Shown here piece by piece: positions 54,640 to 64,000 of a DNA stretch of 64,000 bases. Both the position numbers and the translations under genes were made by a program. The notes beneath the pieces were generated by a model. It saw only the letters and a list, made by a program, of their open reading frames with translations. It was not told the origin of the DNA and ran no database searches. Every line of letters begins with the position of its first letter. The stretch's first letter is position 1. The stretch comes from Paraglaciecola psychrophila 170 (GTDB taxonomy: Bacteria; Pseudomonadota; Gammaproteobacteria; Enterobacterales; Alteromonadaceae): positions 5,208,001 to 5,272,000 of the forward strand of contig NC_020514.1 of the NCBI RefSeq assembly GCF_000347635.1. Direction: 5' to 3'.

Positions 54640-55255
54640 CTAGAGGCCCTTCAGTTGTCAAAGGCGTACTATCTTGACCATTAACACGATAGTAAGTAGG
54701 CAACTCATTACTAAACTCTGGTTCGTAGGCGAGGGTGATGGAAAAAGGGGTGATTTCGCCGCTAGAAAAAATAAAGATTTGTGGTGGGTCGAGTTTCTTT
54801 TCTCCTTCATTACCTATTTCTACTCCATCATTAGATACTGACAGTTCCTCATCAAATAAGCCGCTACTAAACAGACTATTTTCGGTTTCCCAAGGTAAGC
54901 CTGTTAAAAACAATTCCAAGCTGAATAAATCGGGTAATTGGTGCTCAGCAAAGGTGTTATCAAGTTCAAGTTTCTGCCATTCCTGCTCTTCATCTTGATA
55001 CATAAAATAATAGCTGTTTTTAGCGTTTTCGACTCTTAAACCTAATTGCCGCTGGTTTAGCACCGCGAAATCCGACGCCATGTTGAACACAACTTGCAAA
55101 CGTTGGGTTTGTTTCTTAAGTAAGTCTGGACCATTTTCACCTGAATAACTGAGCACCACAGCCCCCGTTGCCAATCCCATGATAAGCAACACCAGCATCA
55201 CCTCTAGTAAGGTAAAACCAGCATGTTTAGCAAAGGGTGAACGGCGCATAGTCAT
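54629..55255 (-). CDS. gspH: GspH, minor pseudopilin
   Basis: A 208-residue protein with prepilin motif HAG-FTLLEVMLVLLIMGLATG and GspH domain (QRLQVVFNMASDFAVLNQRQLGLRVE). It links the tip complex to the GspG shaft. It has an acidic insert of about 30 residues near 130-155 (SVSNDGVEIGNEGEKK). The gap to gspG is 21 bases. Confidence 0.93.
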   Translation of the reverse strand: MTMRRSPFAKHAGFTLLEVMLVLLIMGLATGAVVLSYSGENGPDLLKKQTQRLQVVFNMASDFAVLNQRQLGLRVENAKNSYYFMYQDEEQEWQKLELDNTFAEHQLPDLFSLELFLTGLPWETENSLFSSGLFDEELSVSNDGVEIGNEGEKKLDPPQIFIFSSGEITPFSITLAYEPEFSNELPTYYRVNGQDSTPLTTEGPLDAP

Positions 55256-55276
55256 ATTAGTGGGTGTTCAGTTTAC

Positions 55277-55747
55277 TTAGTTTAAGTAGTCGTTTAGATT
55301 CCAATTACCAATGTCATCTTCGGTACCTGGTTCGCCATCTGGACCATTAGAAAATATATCAATCTGGCCTAGTTCACCGGGGCTAAGTAATTGGTAAGGG
55401 TTGTTCCAAGGATCATTAGGCAGACGCGTGATGTAGCCGTTTGCTCTGTAGTTGCGAGGAATGGGGTCGACAGTAGGTTCGCTGACTAAGGCTTCTAAGC
55501 CTTGTTCGGATGTAGGAAATACATTATTGCTCAATTTGTATTGGGTTAACGCATTTTCTAGACTTTGAATGTCAATAGCCGCTGTTTTTATTTGCGCTTC
55601 TTCTTGGTTGCCCAAAATTTGCGGTGCAATCATACCTGCCATGATGCCGATAATGAGTAATACCACCATGACTTCAATCAGGGTAAAGCCTTTGTTTTTG
55701 TGTTTATTTTTGTGCTTGTTTTTGTTTAAAAAGTTACGTTGTTTCAT
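55277..55747 (-). CDS. gspG: GspG, major pseudopilin
   Basis: A 156-residue major pseudopilin forming the shaft. The prepilin motif is NKG-FTLIEVMVVLLIIGIMAG. The Ca-binding and conserved C-terminal part includes LPNDPWNNPYQLLSPGE and FSNGPDGEPGTEDDIGNW. The leader contains a short Lys/Asn/His repeat (NKNKHKNKHKNKG), which is a little longer than usual. It shares one base with gspF. Confidence 0.96.
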   Translation of the reverse strand: MKQRNFLNKNKHKNKHKNKGFTLIEVMVVLLIIGIMAGMIAPQILGNQEEAQIKTAAIDIQSLENALTQYKLSNNVFPTSEQGLEALVSEPTVDPIPRNYRANGYITRLPNDPWNNPYQLLSPGELGQIDIFSNGPDGEPGTEDDIGNWNLNDYLN

Positions 55748-56967
55748 TAGATATTCACCATAGAGTTTAATGCCATAATAGGTTGTAAGATTGCCAGCAC
55801 AATAAACAGTACTACTGTTGCCATCGTCACGATTAAAATAGGTTCGAATATTTTGAGTGATACACCCACCAAAGATTCAAATTGCCTGTCTTGATTATCT
55901 GCTGCACGTCCTAACATTTGTTGTAATTCACCACTGCGTTCACCTGATGCGATCATATGCATCATCATAGGTGGAAACATTTTGGTTTGTTCTAGTGAGG
56001 CTCGCAAGCTCGAACCTTCTTTTACAAAACCTGCAGCAGTGTTGACCGCATCTCTTATCTGTAAGTTCTCCAGTACTTCACTAGCAATACGCATACTTTC
56101 TAGTAGTGGCACTGCGCTGGAAGTCAAAATGCTTAAGGTACGAGCAAATCGTGCGGTATTTAAGCCTTTAGATAATTTACCAATAAAAGGTAAGCCCAGA
56201 ATAAGTTTGTGATAACGTTTTTTCATGACAGGCTTCTGCAATACGCGATTCACAATGACTATAAGCACCACCAACACAATGGCTAGTGCTAATCCATAAG
56301 CCTGCAAAAACTCACTGACATCAATCAATATCTGAGTGATAGTCGGTAAGTCCTGACCCATATTCTGAAACTGCCCCACAATTTTGGGTACTACCACGGT
56401 CAATAATAATATTACTATGGCAAAAGCAAAAAACATCATGATGCTTGGGTAAACCATAGCTTGAGTAATTTGGCTCTTAGTTTGCTGGCGCTTTTCGGTA
56501 TAATCAGCCAAACGGTTAAGTACCGTGTCAAGGTGTCCTGATTTTTCACCAGCGGCTACCATAGCTCGAAATAAATCATCAAATACGTGGGGGAATTCCG
56601 CCATAGCGTCAGCTAAAGTATGACCTTCTACTACCTTGCTACGTACCGCCATCATCATGTTTTTTTGACGTGGTTTTTCACATTGCTCAGCAACAGCCAA
56701 CAATGATTCTTCGATAGGTAAGGAAGCTTCAACCAAGGTGGATAGTTGACGGGTGAGTAGCGATAAATCGGAAGCCGAAATAGTATTTTTAAATAAAATA
56801 AAGCCAGCTTGCGACTTGCGTTCTTTTTCGGCCACTTGGTCAACTTGCATGGGTATTAAGCCTTTTTCTCGCAATTGCTGACGTATTTGCCTTGGGTTAT
56901 CGCCCTCTAGAACACCATTTTTATTTTTGCCACCTTTGTCCATGGCTTGATATGAATAAGCAGCCAT
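55747..56967 (-). CDS. gspF: GspF, type II secretion inner-membrane platform protein
   Basis: A 406-residue polytopic protein, the core of the inner-membrane platform. Two homologous cytoplasmic domains (TRQLSTLVEASLPIEESLLAVAEQ, and ARTLSILTSSAVPLLESMRIASEVLEN) alternate with three membrane helices. It starts MAAYSYQAMDKGG, the family N-terminus, immediately after the gspE stop. Confidence 0.96.
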   Translation of the reverse strand: MAAYSYQAMDKGGKNKNGVLEGDNPRQIRQQLREKGLIPMQVDQVAEKERKSQAGFILFKNTISASDLSLLTRQLSTLVEASLPIEESLLAVAEQCEKPRQKNMMMAVRSKVVEGHTLADAMAEFPHVFDDLFRAMVAAGEKSGHLDTVLNRLADYTEKRQQTKSQITQAMVYPSIMMFFAFAIVILLLTVVVPKIVGQFQNMGQDLPTITQILIDVSEFLQAYGLALAIVLVVLIVIVNRVLQKPVMKKRYHKLILGLPFIGKLSKGLNTARFARTLSILTSSAVPLLESMRIASEVLENLQIRDAVNTAAGFVKEGSSLRASLEQTKMFPPMMMHMIASGERSGELQQMLGRAADNQDRQFESLVGVSLKIFEPILIVTMATVVLFIVLAILQPIMALNSMVNI

Positions 56968-58530
56968 TTAATCTTCCTTTGTCACTCGCAACACTTCTTC
57001 AAGCGAGGTAATGCCTAACAATACCTTGTCACAGCCATCGTCTCGAATACTCGGCGTGTTTTGGCGAATATATTTTTCAATTGCTTGCTCACCGTGGCCA
57101 GTATGAATAAGTTCTCGTATACCTTCATCGACGACTAATAATTCGTGAATACCTGTTCTGCCTCTGTAGCCCGTTTGATTACAAGCTGCGCATCCTTTAG
57201 GTATATGAACGGCATGGCTAGAGGCAGCAGCTGTTTTTATACCTAAAATTATGCATTCTTGCTCACTGGGGATATGTGAAATTTTACAGTCTGAGCATAA
57301 AGTACGCACTAGGCGTTGCGACAATACTGCCAATAAGCTAGAGGATAATAAGAAAGGTTCGATACCCATATCTTCTAAACGCGTGATGGCACCTGCTGCA
57401 GTATTGGTGTGTAAAGTCGACATCACTAAGTGACCGGTCAAACTGGCTTGCACACTGATTTGTGCTGTTTCTAAATCGCGAATTTCACCTACCATGACGA
57501 CATCAGGATCTTGTCGCAATATCGCTCTTAGACCACGGGCAAAGGTCATATCGACCTTTGGGTTAACTTGCGTTTGACCAATGCCTTGCAAATCAAATTC
57601 TATAGGGTCTTCAACCGTTAAAATATTCCGATCTTTGGAATTAATTTCACTTAAGCCAGCATACAAGGTAGTCGATTTACCTGAGCCTGTCGGACCTGTG
57701 ACCAAGATAATGCCGTGAGGTTTACGTACCAATTTAGAAAAGACACCACGATTGGTTTTTGTCATGCCTAAGTCTTGCAAGTTTAGGCGTACGTTGTTTT
57801 TATCGAGTAAACGTAATACCACGCGCTCACCGTGACTCGACGGCATAGTGGAGACTCGCACGTCAACCGCACGACCCGCAATACGTAAAGTAATACGGCC
57901 ATCTTGTGGAACCCGTTTTTCGGCTATGTCCATTTTTGACATTACTTTGATGCGAGATACTAACATTGAAGCCATTTTACGATTGGGACGTAAAATTTCT
58001 CGTAATACCCCATCGACTCTAAAGCGCACTAAAAGCTGGGTTTCGAAGGTTTCGATATGAATATCTGATGCGCCTTCCTTGATCGCTTCACCCAGCATGG
58101 CGTTAATGAGTTTGATAATGGGTGCGTCATCTTCGCTTTCTAACAAATCTTCGGTGTTGGGTAAATCTTCCGCCAGACTAAACAAATCACTTTCATTGCC
58201 TATGTCTTCCATTAATTGTTTAGCTGCTGATGAGTCTCGTTGGAAGGCTCTGGTTAAGATGGTCTCAAACTTATCAAGCTCGACTTCCTTAAGGCGAAAT
58301 TCTGCGCCTAAAAATCGTCTGACTTCTGCAAATATCTGAAATTCGGTATCTTGGGTATGATACAGAATGGCGGGATTTTCGCCTGTATCAAGTAATACTT
58401 GATGACGCTTAGCGAAGCTAAAAGCCAATTGTTTGTGCTCGGGCTCGTCAACAGGCATATCCAGATCGGTGCCTGACTCTAGCAATGCCTGTTCTTCTGC
58501 ATCCACAGCGCTTAGGTGGGCGGCTGGCAT
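56968..58530 (-). CDS. gspE: GspE, type II secretion ATPase
   Basis: A 520-residue hexameric ATPase driving pseudopilus assembly. Walker A is [12 protein letters not shown] (near 287), the Asp box region is LTVEDPIEF, Walker B is [16 protein letters not shown], and the His box is [21 protein letters not shown] zinc-binding module follows with CSDC and CAAC pairs (near 411 and 449). The N-terminal domain binds GspL. The frame starts [14 protein letters not shown], 2 bases after gspD. Confidence 0.96.
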   Translation of the reverse strand: MPAAHLSAVDAEEQALLESGTDLDMPVDEPEHKQLAFSFAKRHQVLLDTGENPAILYHTQDTEFQIFAEVRRFLGAEFRLKEVELDKFETILTRAFQRDSSAAKQLMEDIGNESDLFSLAEDLPNTEDLLESEDDAPIIKLINAMLGEAIKEGASDIHIETFETQLLVRFRVDGVLREILRPNRKMASMLVSRIKVMSKMDIAEKRVPQDGRITLRIAGRAVDVRVSTMPSSHGERVVLRLLDKNNVRLNLQDLGMTKTNRGVFSKLVRKPHGIILVTGPTGSGKSTTLYAGLSEINSKDRNILTVEDPIEFDLQGIGQTQVNPKVDMTFARGLRAILRQDPDVVMVGEIRDLETAQISVQASLTGHLVMSTLHTNTAAGAITRLEDMGIEPFLLSSSLLAVLSQRLVRTLCSDCKISHIPSEQECIILGIKTAAASSHAVHIPKGCAACNQTGYRGRTGIHELLVVDEGIRELIHTGHGEQAIEKYIRQNTPSIRDDGCDKVLLGITSLEEVLRVTKED

Positions 58531-58532
58531 GA

Positions 58533-60590
58533 CTAGTCGTTATCCTTTTCTTTGTCTTTGTTCAAAATATAATCGGAAAATGACGGTGGTAAGCTTAGTT
58601 TGTCATCCCAATCTGGCAAAGATGGGCCGTCAGTATTGGGCATCAATGGAATGCCGTCGGCCTGGCGTTTTAATTGTTGGGCCCGAATATATTGATATTT
58701 TTTGTGGCTTATCTCGTTCATTGTCACACCATCACGAATTATGGTAGGACGAATAAATACCATTAAATTACGCTTACGGACACTGGTTGATGTTGACTTA
58801 AACAAGTGACCTAAAATTGGAATATCCCCTAATAATGGAACTTTAGAAACACTCTCTTGTACGTCTTCATCTATCAACCCCCCCAACACAATAGTGCCAC
58901 CATCATCTACGATGACAGAGGTTTTAATTTCGCGCTTATTAATAATAACGTCAACTGATGTAGCGCCACTGATGCTAGAGACTTCTTGCTCAATTAACAA
59001 TTGTACGGCATCGCCTTCGTTAATTTGTGGCGTCACTTTTAGCTTGATCCCCACTTCTTGGCGATCGACAGACTGAAAGGGATTCGAATTACCCGAGCCC
59101 GTGGTTGAGCCAGTAATAATTGGCACTTCTTGGCCCACTATAAAAAATGCTTCTTCATTATCCATAGTGGTTAGATGTGGAGTGGCAAGAATATTTGAAT
59201 TGGTGTCTGTGCTCACGGCTTGTAATACTGCACCCCATCCGCCAGAGACGCCGCCAAGAAGGAATCCGTTCACGCCTCCAAGTAAGGAGGCTAAAGAGGT
59301 TAAATCCCCAAGTTGGGTTTTTTCTGTGGGTACAACCACTGCATCACCGTTAGAAGTCGTGGTTATGGAATCTACAATGACTTTGTCTTGTGCTTGATCA
59401 ACCGCGACAGCAAGGGATCCAATGCCCACGACACCATTGTTAAATTGTGTGCCGCCACCTTTTTCATTGGCCCATTGCACCCCTAACGTGGTGCCATCAC
59501 CTTCAAACACTTCAACAATAATCGCTTCTACTTGCACTTGTGCACGGCGCACATCTAACTGACGTATCACTTCTTCGAGCGAGCGCATCATATCTGGCTC
59601 AGCGGTTATCACTAGTGCGTTTGAATCTTGGTGAGAGTCAATACTAACTTCACGACTAGAGGTTTGGCGGCCCTTAATTGCGCCTTTTTCTTCAGCTTGG
59701 ATGCTGGCACTGACACCTTGTAATACTTTGACTAAATCTTCAGATTTTGCGTAATTGAGGAAAATAACACGGGTATTACCACTGGTTTCTAATTCAGAGT
59801 CCATTCGCTGCACTAAATTAATCAAACGTTTACGGGCTTTAACGTCACCACTGACAATAATACTATTGGTTCTATCATCGGCTACCACTCTTGGGTCGGA
59901 TTTGCCCCCTGTGTTGGACTTACCTTGAGACTTATTGACGCTATCGATAATACGCACTAACTCGGTGGCAGAAGCATATTTTAGTTTAATAATCTCGACT
60001 TCTTCGTCACCTGCCTTGTCTACCCGTTCAATTATTTCAACTAGGCGATTAACGACAGCAGCACGGCCGGTGAGCATCATTACGTTGGATGCATCGTGAC
60101 TAACCACGTTACCACCGCCAGCTGTATCGTTAAGTTGGCGCAACAGTGGTGCGAGTTCTCGCACTGGCACATTATATACTGGCATTACTCGGGTGATCAT
60201 TTCATCACCATCAAAAGGGCTGCCTTCCACTACCGGTATATTCGAGGACTTAGCATCTTTGGAGCGTATAACCTTGATGACACCACTGGACATTGTGACA
60301 GCTGAATAACCGTAAACTTGCAGTACGTTTAAGAAAAACTGGAAATACTGCTCTTCATTGAGCAAATCATAACTACGTACGGTAATTTTACCCCGCACAT
60401 TAGGATCAACAATGATGGTCTTCTTGAGATTTTTACCCACAATATTAATAAATTCGCTGATTTCAGTGTTTTTAAAATTTGGGGAATAATCCGCTGCGGC
60501 CACTAGGCTCGAAATAGCAAAAAACGCACTGCCAATAACAAGGAGTAATCCTTTTAATACATGAGGGCGATTGCGTGACATACACTTCAT
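58533..60590 (-). CDS. gspD: GspD, type II secretion secretin
   Basis: A 685-residue outer-membrane channel protein. The signal peptide ([22 protein letters not shown]) is followed by N0-N3 domains ([65 protein letters not shown]) and the secretin core ([52 protein letters not shown]). An S domain-like end follows. ATG 60590 overlaps the gspC stop; the inner ATG 60581 is also possible. Confidence 0.96.
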   Translation of the reverse strand: MKCMSRNRPHVLKGLLLVIGSAFFAISSLVAAADYSPNFKNTEISEFINIVGKNLKKTIIVDPNVRGKITVRSYDLLNEEQYFQFFLNVLQVYGYSAVTMSSGVIKVIRSKDAKSSNIPVVEGSPFDGDEMITRVMPVYNVPVRELAPLLRQLNDTAGGGNVVSHDASNVMMLTGRAAVVNRLVEIIERVDKAGDEEVEIIKLKYASATELVRIIDSVNKSQGKSNTGGKSDPRVVADDRTNSIIVSGDVKARKRLINLVQRMDSELETSGNTRVIFLNYAKSEDLVKVLQGVSASIQAEEKGAIKGRQTSSREVSIDSHQDSNALVITAEPDMMRSLEEVIRQLDVRRAQVQVEAIIVEVFEGDGTTLGVQWANEKGGGTQFNNGVVGIGSLAVAVDQAQDKVIVDSITTTSNGDAVVVPTEKTQLGDLTSLASLLGGVNGFLLGGVSGGWGAVLQAVSTDTNSNILATPHLTTMDNEEAFFIVGQEVPIITGSTTGSGNSNPFQSVDRQEVGIKLKVTPQINEGDAVQLLIEQEVSSISGATSVDVIINKREIKTSVIVDDGGTIVLGGLIDEDVQESVSKVPLLGDIPILGHLFKSTSTSVRKRNLMVFIRPTIIRDGVTMNEISHKKYQYIRAQQLKRQADGIPLMPNTDGPSLPDWDDKLSLPPSFSDYILNKDKEKDND

Positions 60591-61534
60591 ATTTCTGGTT
60601 CCTCTTCCCCTTGGGGCAGATCTAGGTAAATAATAATAATTTCATCTTCGCGTTGCACAGACATTTGCAAAGATTGTAGTTCTTTGAGCATATTCATCGC
60701 TTCTAAGGCTTGCTGAATATCGGTTAAATCTAAGCCATTTATATCGGTAATCACATCGCCCGATTTTAGTCCTGCAGCTTTAAACAAAGCAGGCTTCTTA
60801 CCGGGGCTCACACGGTAGCCCATTAATTCGCCATTAGGACGGTGTGGCGATACGGCAATGTAGTCAACAAAGCTAGCGGGTTGATCTTGTAATTCTCTGC
60901 TAGCTTGAATTGCGTCGTCAGATAATATAAGGCGCTCTGGACCTTGGTCACTGAGTTGTGGGCGAGGAAATGAAGCTTGCTGAGGTGAGCTAATCGATGA
61001 GCTTGCATTGTTGTTGTAATCCACACCATCTAGCATTAATGTTTCACTGGTGAGGCCATTTTTTATAATGACTCTGTCGGCATACACTTCCTTTAGTGAA
61101 GCATTGGTACCTTCAATTTTTTCACCAATACCATAAGTTTGTTGTTGATTGCGATTTTCGATTATTGCTGCGCCTTGATCTTTAGCAGAACTGGCGACTA
61201 CACCGGTTAAAGTCAAATTGAGTCGAGTGACGGGGGCATCTGTCACTTCCTTTTCTGCTAATGGTTCGGCATTATAATCACCAAATAAATTAAGTCGCTT
61301 GATATCAGTCAAATCTAGTCTGTCATTAGCGTTTTTTTGGGAAACAGGTTGACCCCTAGAGACGTTTTCGAAGCTGCCACTATCAGCAGGTTGTGGCAAC
61401 AAACGCCAGGTGAGTTCTGCCGCATAAGAAAGAAGAAAAATTGCCAACAGCAGCACCGCCAACAAATTAATTTTTTGTTGGTTTTTGACTAGTTGGAGCC
61501 ATAATTGATTAGCGGTATGATTAACGACGGTCAT
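60587..61534 (-). CDS. gspC: GspC, type II secretion connector
   Basis: A 315-residue bitopic protein joining the platform to the secretin. One membrane helix lies about 22-41 (KINLLAVLLLAIFLLSYAAEL). The homology region (NLFGDYNAEPL ... LNLTLTGVVASSAKDQGAAII) and a C-terminal PDZ domain (GYRVSPGKKPALFKAAGLKSGDVITDINGLDLTD) follow. It is the first gene of the operon; the 110 bases before it are shared with the divergent hslR gene and hold both promoters. Confidence 0.95.
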   Translation of the reverse strand: MTVVNHTANQLWLQLVKNQQKINLLAVLLLAIFLLSYAAELTWRLLPQPADSGSFENVSRGQPVSQKNANDRLDLTDIKRLNLFGDYNAEPLAEKEVTDAPVTRLNLTLTGVVASSAKDQGAAIIENRNQQQTYGIGEKIEGTNASLKEVYADRVIIKNGLTSETLMLDGVDYNNNASSSISSPQQASFPRPQLSDQGPERLILSDDAIQASRELQDQPASFVDYIAVSPHRPNGELMGYRVSPGKKPALFKAAGLKSGDVITDINGLDLTDIQQALEAMNMLKELQSLQMSVQREDEIIIIYLDLPQGEEEPEI

Positions 61535-61644
61535 TGTCTCTCAGTGGGAAGGTTAAAGCTTATCATATTAATTATAACCAGTAGGAACATGTGCGACAAC
61601 TTTAATCCACCTTAGTTACAAAAGAACTACAAATTAAATTATAA

Positions 61645-62061
61645 ATGAAAAGGCTTGTGCCGATGCAACAAAATTCTGATAAAAACCAAGGTGTTCGCTT
61701 AGACAAGTGGCTTTGGGCTGCTCGTTTTTATAAAACCCGTTCCGTAGCCAGAGATGCGGTGCAATCTGGTAAGGTGCAATACAACGAACAACGTAGTAAA
61801 CCTGGAAAAATAGTAGAGTTGGGGGCGAGCATAAAAATACCTCAAGGCTTCGACTTAAAAGAAGTGTTGGTATTAAAATTACAAGAACAGCGCCTAGGTG
61901 CACCTCTTGCACAATTGATGTACCAGGAAACCCCAGCCAGCGAAACGCTACGCGCAAGTAATGCAGAAGCACGAAGACTAAGTGCTTTTCATAGCCCCAA
62001 ACCTGATGGCCGCCCTGATAAAAAGCAACGTCGTCAAATTATTCAATTCAAACAACAGTAA
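61645..62061 (+). CDS. hslR: HslR, heat shock protein 15 (S4 domain)
   Basis: A 138-residue RNA-binding protein that recycles stalled 50S subunits carrying nascent tRNA. The S4 domain VRLDKWLWAARFYKTRSVARDAVQSGKVQYNEQRSKPGK spans about 15-55, and the basic tail PDGRPDKKQRRQI ends the protein. It is followed after 25 bases by hslO, the classic pairing. Confidence 0.95.
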   Translation: MKRLVPMQQNSDKNQGVRLDKWLWAARFYKTRSVARDAVQSGKVQYNEQRSKPGKIVELGASIKIPQGFDLKEVLVLKLQEQRLGAPLAQLMYQETPASETLRASNAEARRLSAFHSPKPDGRPDKKQRRQIIQFKQQ

Positions 62062-62086
62062 TACTCAAGGTAACAAGGTAAACAAC

Positions 62087-62977
62087 ATGGCTTTTGATCA
62101 ACTTCATCGATATTTATTCAACCAAGGCAACGTCAGAGGAGAGATGGTGCGTTTAGAAAAAAGTTTTCAGGCTATTTTAGACTCTTATCCCTACCCACCT
62201 GTTATCCAACAGCTATTAGGCGAGCTGATGGCTGCTGCCAGTTTATTGACTGCGACATTGAAATTTGAAGGCGATATCGCCATTCAAATTCAAGGAGAAG
62301 GTCCTCTTAGTTATGCCGTTATTAATGGTACGCATAATCAGCAATTAAGAGGTGTTGCTCGGTGGGACGAAGCACTACAAGTCTTGCCTAAAAACTTCAG
62401 TGAATTAGTCCCCAAAGGCGTGCTGGTCATCACTATTACTCCTCAGCATGGTGAACGTTATCAAGGCATGGTTTCTCTAGATAAACCCACTTTGGCAGAA
62501 TGTATTGAAGCATATTTTGAACAGTCCGAACAACTCGCCACTAAAGTAATATTACGCACTCAGTTAACAGATAATCATGCAAAAGCTTGTGGTATGTTTT
62601 TACAAATTTTACCTACCAGCAGCCAAGCAACAGATAAAGCTGACACGGCTTTTGAACACCTCAGTGCTTTAACCGATACCATTAAAAATGAAGAGTTATT
62701 CGAGTTGCCTGCTGAAGACATCTTGCATCGTTTATACCATCAAGAGGATCTTGAGTTATACCCTGCTAATGACGTGATCTTTAAGTGTAACTGCAGTAAA
62801 GAACGCAGCGCAACTGCGCTTTCTGGAGTCAGCAAAGAGGAGTTATTAGACATTATTGCTGCAGACGGCGACATAAAAATGAATTGTCAATATTGCCATA
62901 CCGAATACAGTTTTGATGCGATTGATGTAGAGAGTATTCATGCGGGTACTTTTAAACTAACTGTTGGGCAGGGGTAG
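62087..62977 (+). CDS. hslO: HslO, redox-regulated chaperone Hsp33
   Basis: A 296-residue chaperone activated by oxidation. The start ATG 62087 (MAFDQLHRYLFNQGNVRGEMVRL) has AAGGTA before it; the longer frame overlapping hslR is not needed. The C-terminal zinc switch carries CNC (near 232-234) and CQYC (near 265-268), the four cysteines that release zinc and form disulfides under oxidative stress. It is co-transcribed with hslR. Confidence 0.96.
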   Translation: MAFDQLHRYLFNQGNVRGEMVRLEKSFQAILDSYPYPPVIQQLLGELMAAASLLTATLKFEGDIAIQIQGEGPLSYAVINGTHNQQLRGVARWDEALQVLPKNFSELVPKGVLVITITPQHGERYQGMVSLDKPTLAECIEAYFEQSEQLATKVILRTQLTDNHAKACGMFLQILPTSSQATDKADTAFEHLSALTDTIKNEELFELPAEDILHRLYHQEDLELYPANDVIFKCNCSKERSATALSGVSKEELLDIIAADGDIKMNCQYCHTEYSFDAIDVESIHAGTFKLTVGQG

Positions 62978-63044
62978 TCGTACCTTTACATTCAGTGATA
63001 GCGTATCATTTTGATGTAGACATAAAATGAATAAGGAATGTTGA

Positions 63045-64000
63045 GTGTTTATTGAAAAAATCAGGTATGAAATAACATTAAAGGCCTCTTTTTTAACTTT
63101 TTTCATCGTTTCATTAGCTACAATCATCAGGCCTCTGATGATTGAGCAAGATGTTTTATTTACTTACATTGGAGTATTCAATTCACTTGCTATGGGCTGC
63201 GTATTTCTTTATTTAAAGTATACTAAACCTAAATCATGGTATCCGATGTTATTTACTTGTGTGGGTTTACTGGTTCTCACACCCATAACTGTAGTATCTG
63301 GCGGTGTAAATAGTCAATTTACTTATCTAATTCCTACTATTCCCATTTTTATTGCTCTGGTCAGTAACGCAAAATATACCTGGATAACGGCCTTAATAGT
63401 TATCGTCCTAGTAATTGGCCTGTATTTCAGTATTGGTATTTCCCCAGATTTCACAAACGAAATTGTCCCTCAGAGTAAAACTGCATCAAGAGCTTTATGG
63501 CTTTGCTTATCCGTGTCGTTAAGTACGATGTTAGGCGTACAATTTAACCGCGTTTATGGTGCGTTGGGTGATAAAATTAGTGAACAAGCCGAGACTGATT
63601 TATTAACTGGTCTAAAAAATCGCCGCTCTGTAATGAGCTTTTTGCAAACAGCGATTGATCAAGCTAAAAGTAAAAACGGCCAATTATCTGTGATGATGAT
63701 TGACCTCGACCACTTTAAAGTAATCAATGACACTTACGGTCACTTAGCAGGAGATCTTTGTTTAAAGCAGGTTGCGCAATTGATACAACATAGTGTGCGC
63801 GATGCAAGTGACCTAGCTGGGCGCTTTGGTGGAGAAGAATTTATTGTAGTCATCAAAGATATCGATGCACAAAGAGCAACGGATATTGCCAATATAATCC
63901 GTCTGAGTATTGAGCAAAAAACGGTCAGTTTAAACGATAGGAAAGAAGTGAAAGTCACTGCCACTATAGGAATTTGTTCGCTTAATAGTGAGCAACTCAC
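63045..64000 (+). CDS. Membrane-bound diguanylate cyclase (GGDEF), cut by the window end
   Basis: The frame opens at GTG 63045 (SD AAGGA; a TGA lies directly before it) and runs to the window edge, 318 codons. About six hydrophobic segments form a membrane sensor region in the first 180 residues (SFLTFFIVSLATIIRPLM, MLFTCVGLLVLTPITVVSGG, WITALIVIVLVIGLYFSIGI). The GGDEF domain follows: TDLLTGLKNRRSVMSFLQ, MMIDLDHFKVINDTYGHLAGD and the active-site loop RFGGEEFIVV. It makes cyclic-di-GMP to control attachment or motility. The end of the domain is outside the window. Confidence 0.93.
   Translation, partial: MFIEKIRYEITLKASFLTFFIVSLATIIRPLMIEQDVLFTYIGVFNSLAMGCVFLYLKYTKPKSWYPMLFTCVGLLVLTPITVVSGGVNSQFTYLIPTIPIFIALVSNAKYTWITALIVIVLVIGLYFSIGISPDFTNEIVPQSKTASRALWLCLSVSLSTMLGVQFNRVYGALGDKISEQAETDLLTGLKNRRSVMSFLQTAIDQAKSKNGQLSVMMIDLDHFKVINDTYGHLAGDLCLKQVAQLIQHSVRDASDLAGRFGGEEFIVVIKDIDAQRATDIANIIRLSIEQKTVSLNDRKEVKVTATIGICSLNSEQL

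Overview
The window looks like the chromosome of a marine gammaproteobacterium of the Alteromonadales (Alteromonas/Glaciecola/Paraglaciecola type). The evidence is the moderate AT-richness, the protein sequences, and a housekeeping backbone that matches genes lying close together in enterics: bioH-gntX-nfuA, tex-greB, fkpA-slyX-yheV-yheS-yheT-yheU, cysQ-nudE-yrfG and hslR-hslO, with a complete type II secretion (gsp) operon. No rRNA, tRNA, CRISPR array, prophage or intact insertion sequence was seen.

Layout. 0-7.6 kb: a partial polysaccharide deacetylase, a DinF-type MATE exporter, nfuA with an IscR-like operator, a large secreted M14 peptidase, comF/gntX beside a decayed bioH, and a pair made of a tiny flagellar-rod-like protein and an SprA-like protein. 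7.6-12.1 kb: tex, then rimK with an aspartoacylase-like partner. 12.1-30.6 kb: a block of membrane and ion-stress genes placed between tex and greB: a broken proton-antiporter-like gene, SulP, DUF502, a frameshifted DUF21 gene, an MscS/mgtE deletion scar, four intact MscS-type channels, an 81-aa membrane protein with an MscS channel and an ECF sigma factor, bifunctional glutathionylspermidine synthetase/amidase, a frameshifted QEGLA protein, DUF432 and a Ca/Na antiporter. 30.7-36.6 kb: greB, an FKBP lipoprotein, a WD40 lipoprotein, slyX, yheV, yheS. 36.6-45.6 kb: gene relics, then a compact apparent polyester (PHB/PHA) utilization locus: secreted PHB depolymerase, TonB-dependent receptor, HSL-type esterase, second secreted lipase/depolymerase-like enzyme and an AraC regulator. 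45.9-50 kb: yheT, yheU, yceI, cysQ, nudE, yrfG. 50-61.5 kb: gspCDEFGHIJKLM and a frameshifted gspN on the minus strand. 61.6-64 kb: hslR, hslO and a partial diguanylate cyclase.

How the genes may work together. The two signal-peptide-bearing depolymerase-like enzymes would be plausible clients of the type II secretion system encoded 10 kb away. The TonB receptor could then import oligomers and the esterase finish the hydrolysis. This model is inference. The other striking theme is decay: at least eight genes carry frameshifts, stops or deletions, several at short homopolymers. Assembly error at those sites must be excluded before calling them true pseudogenes.
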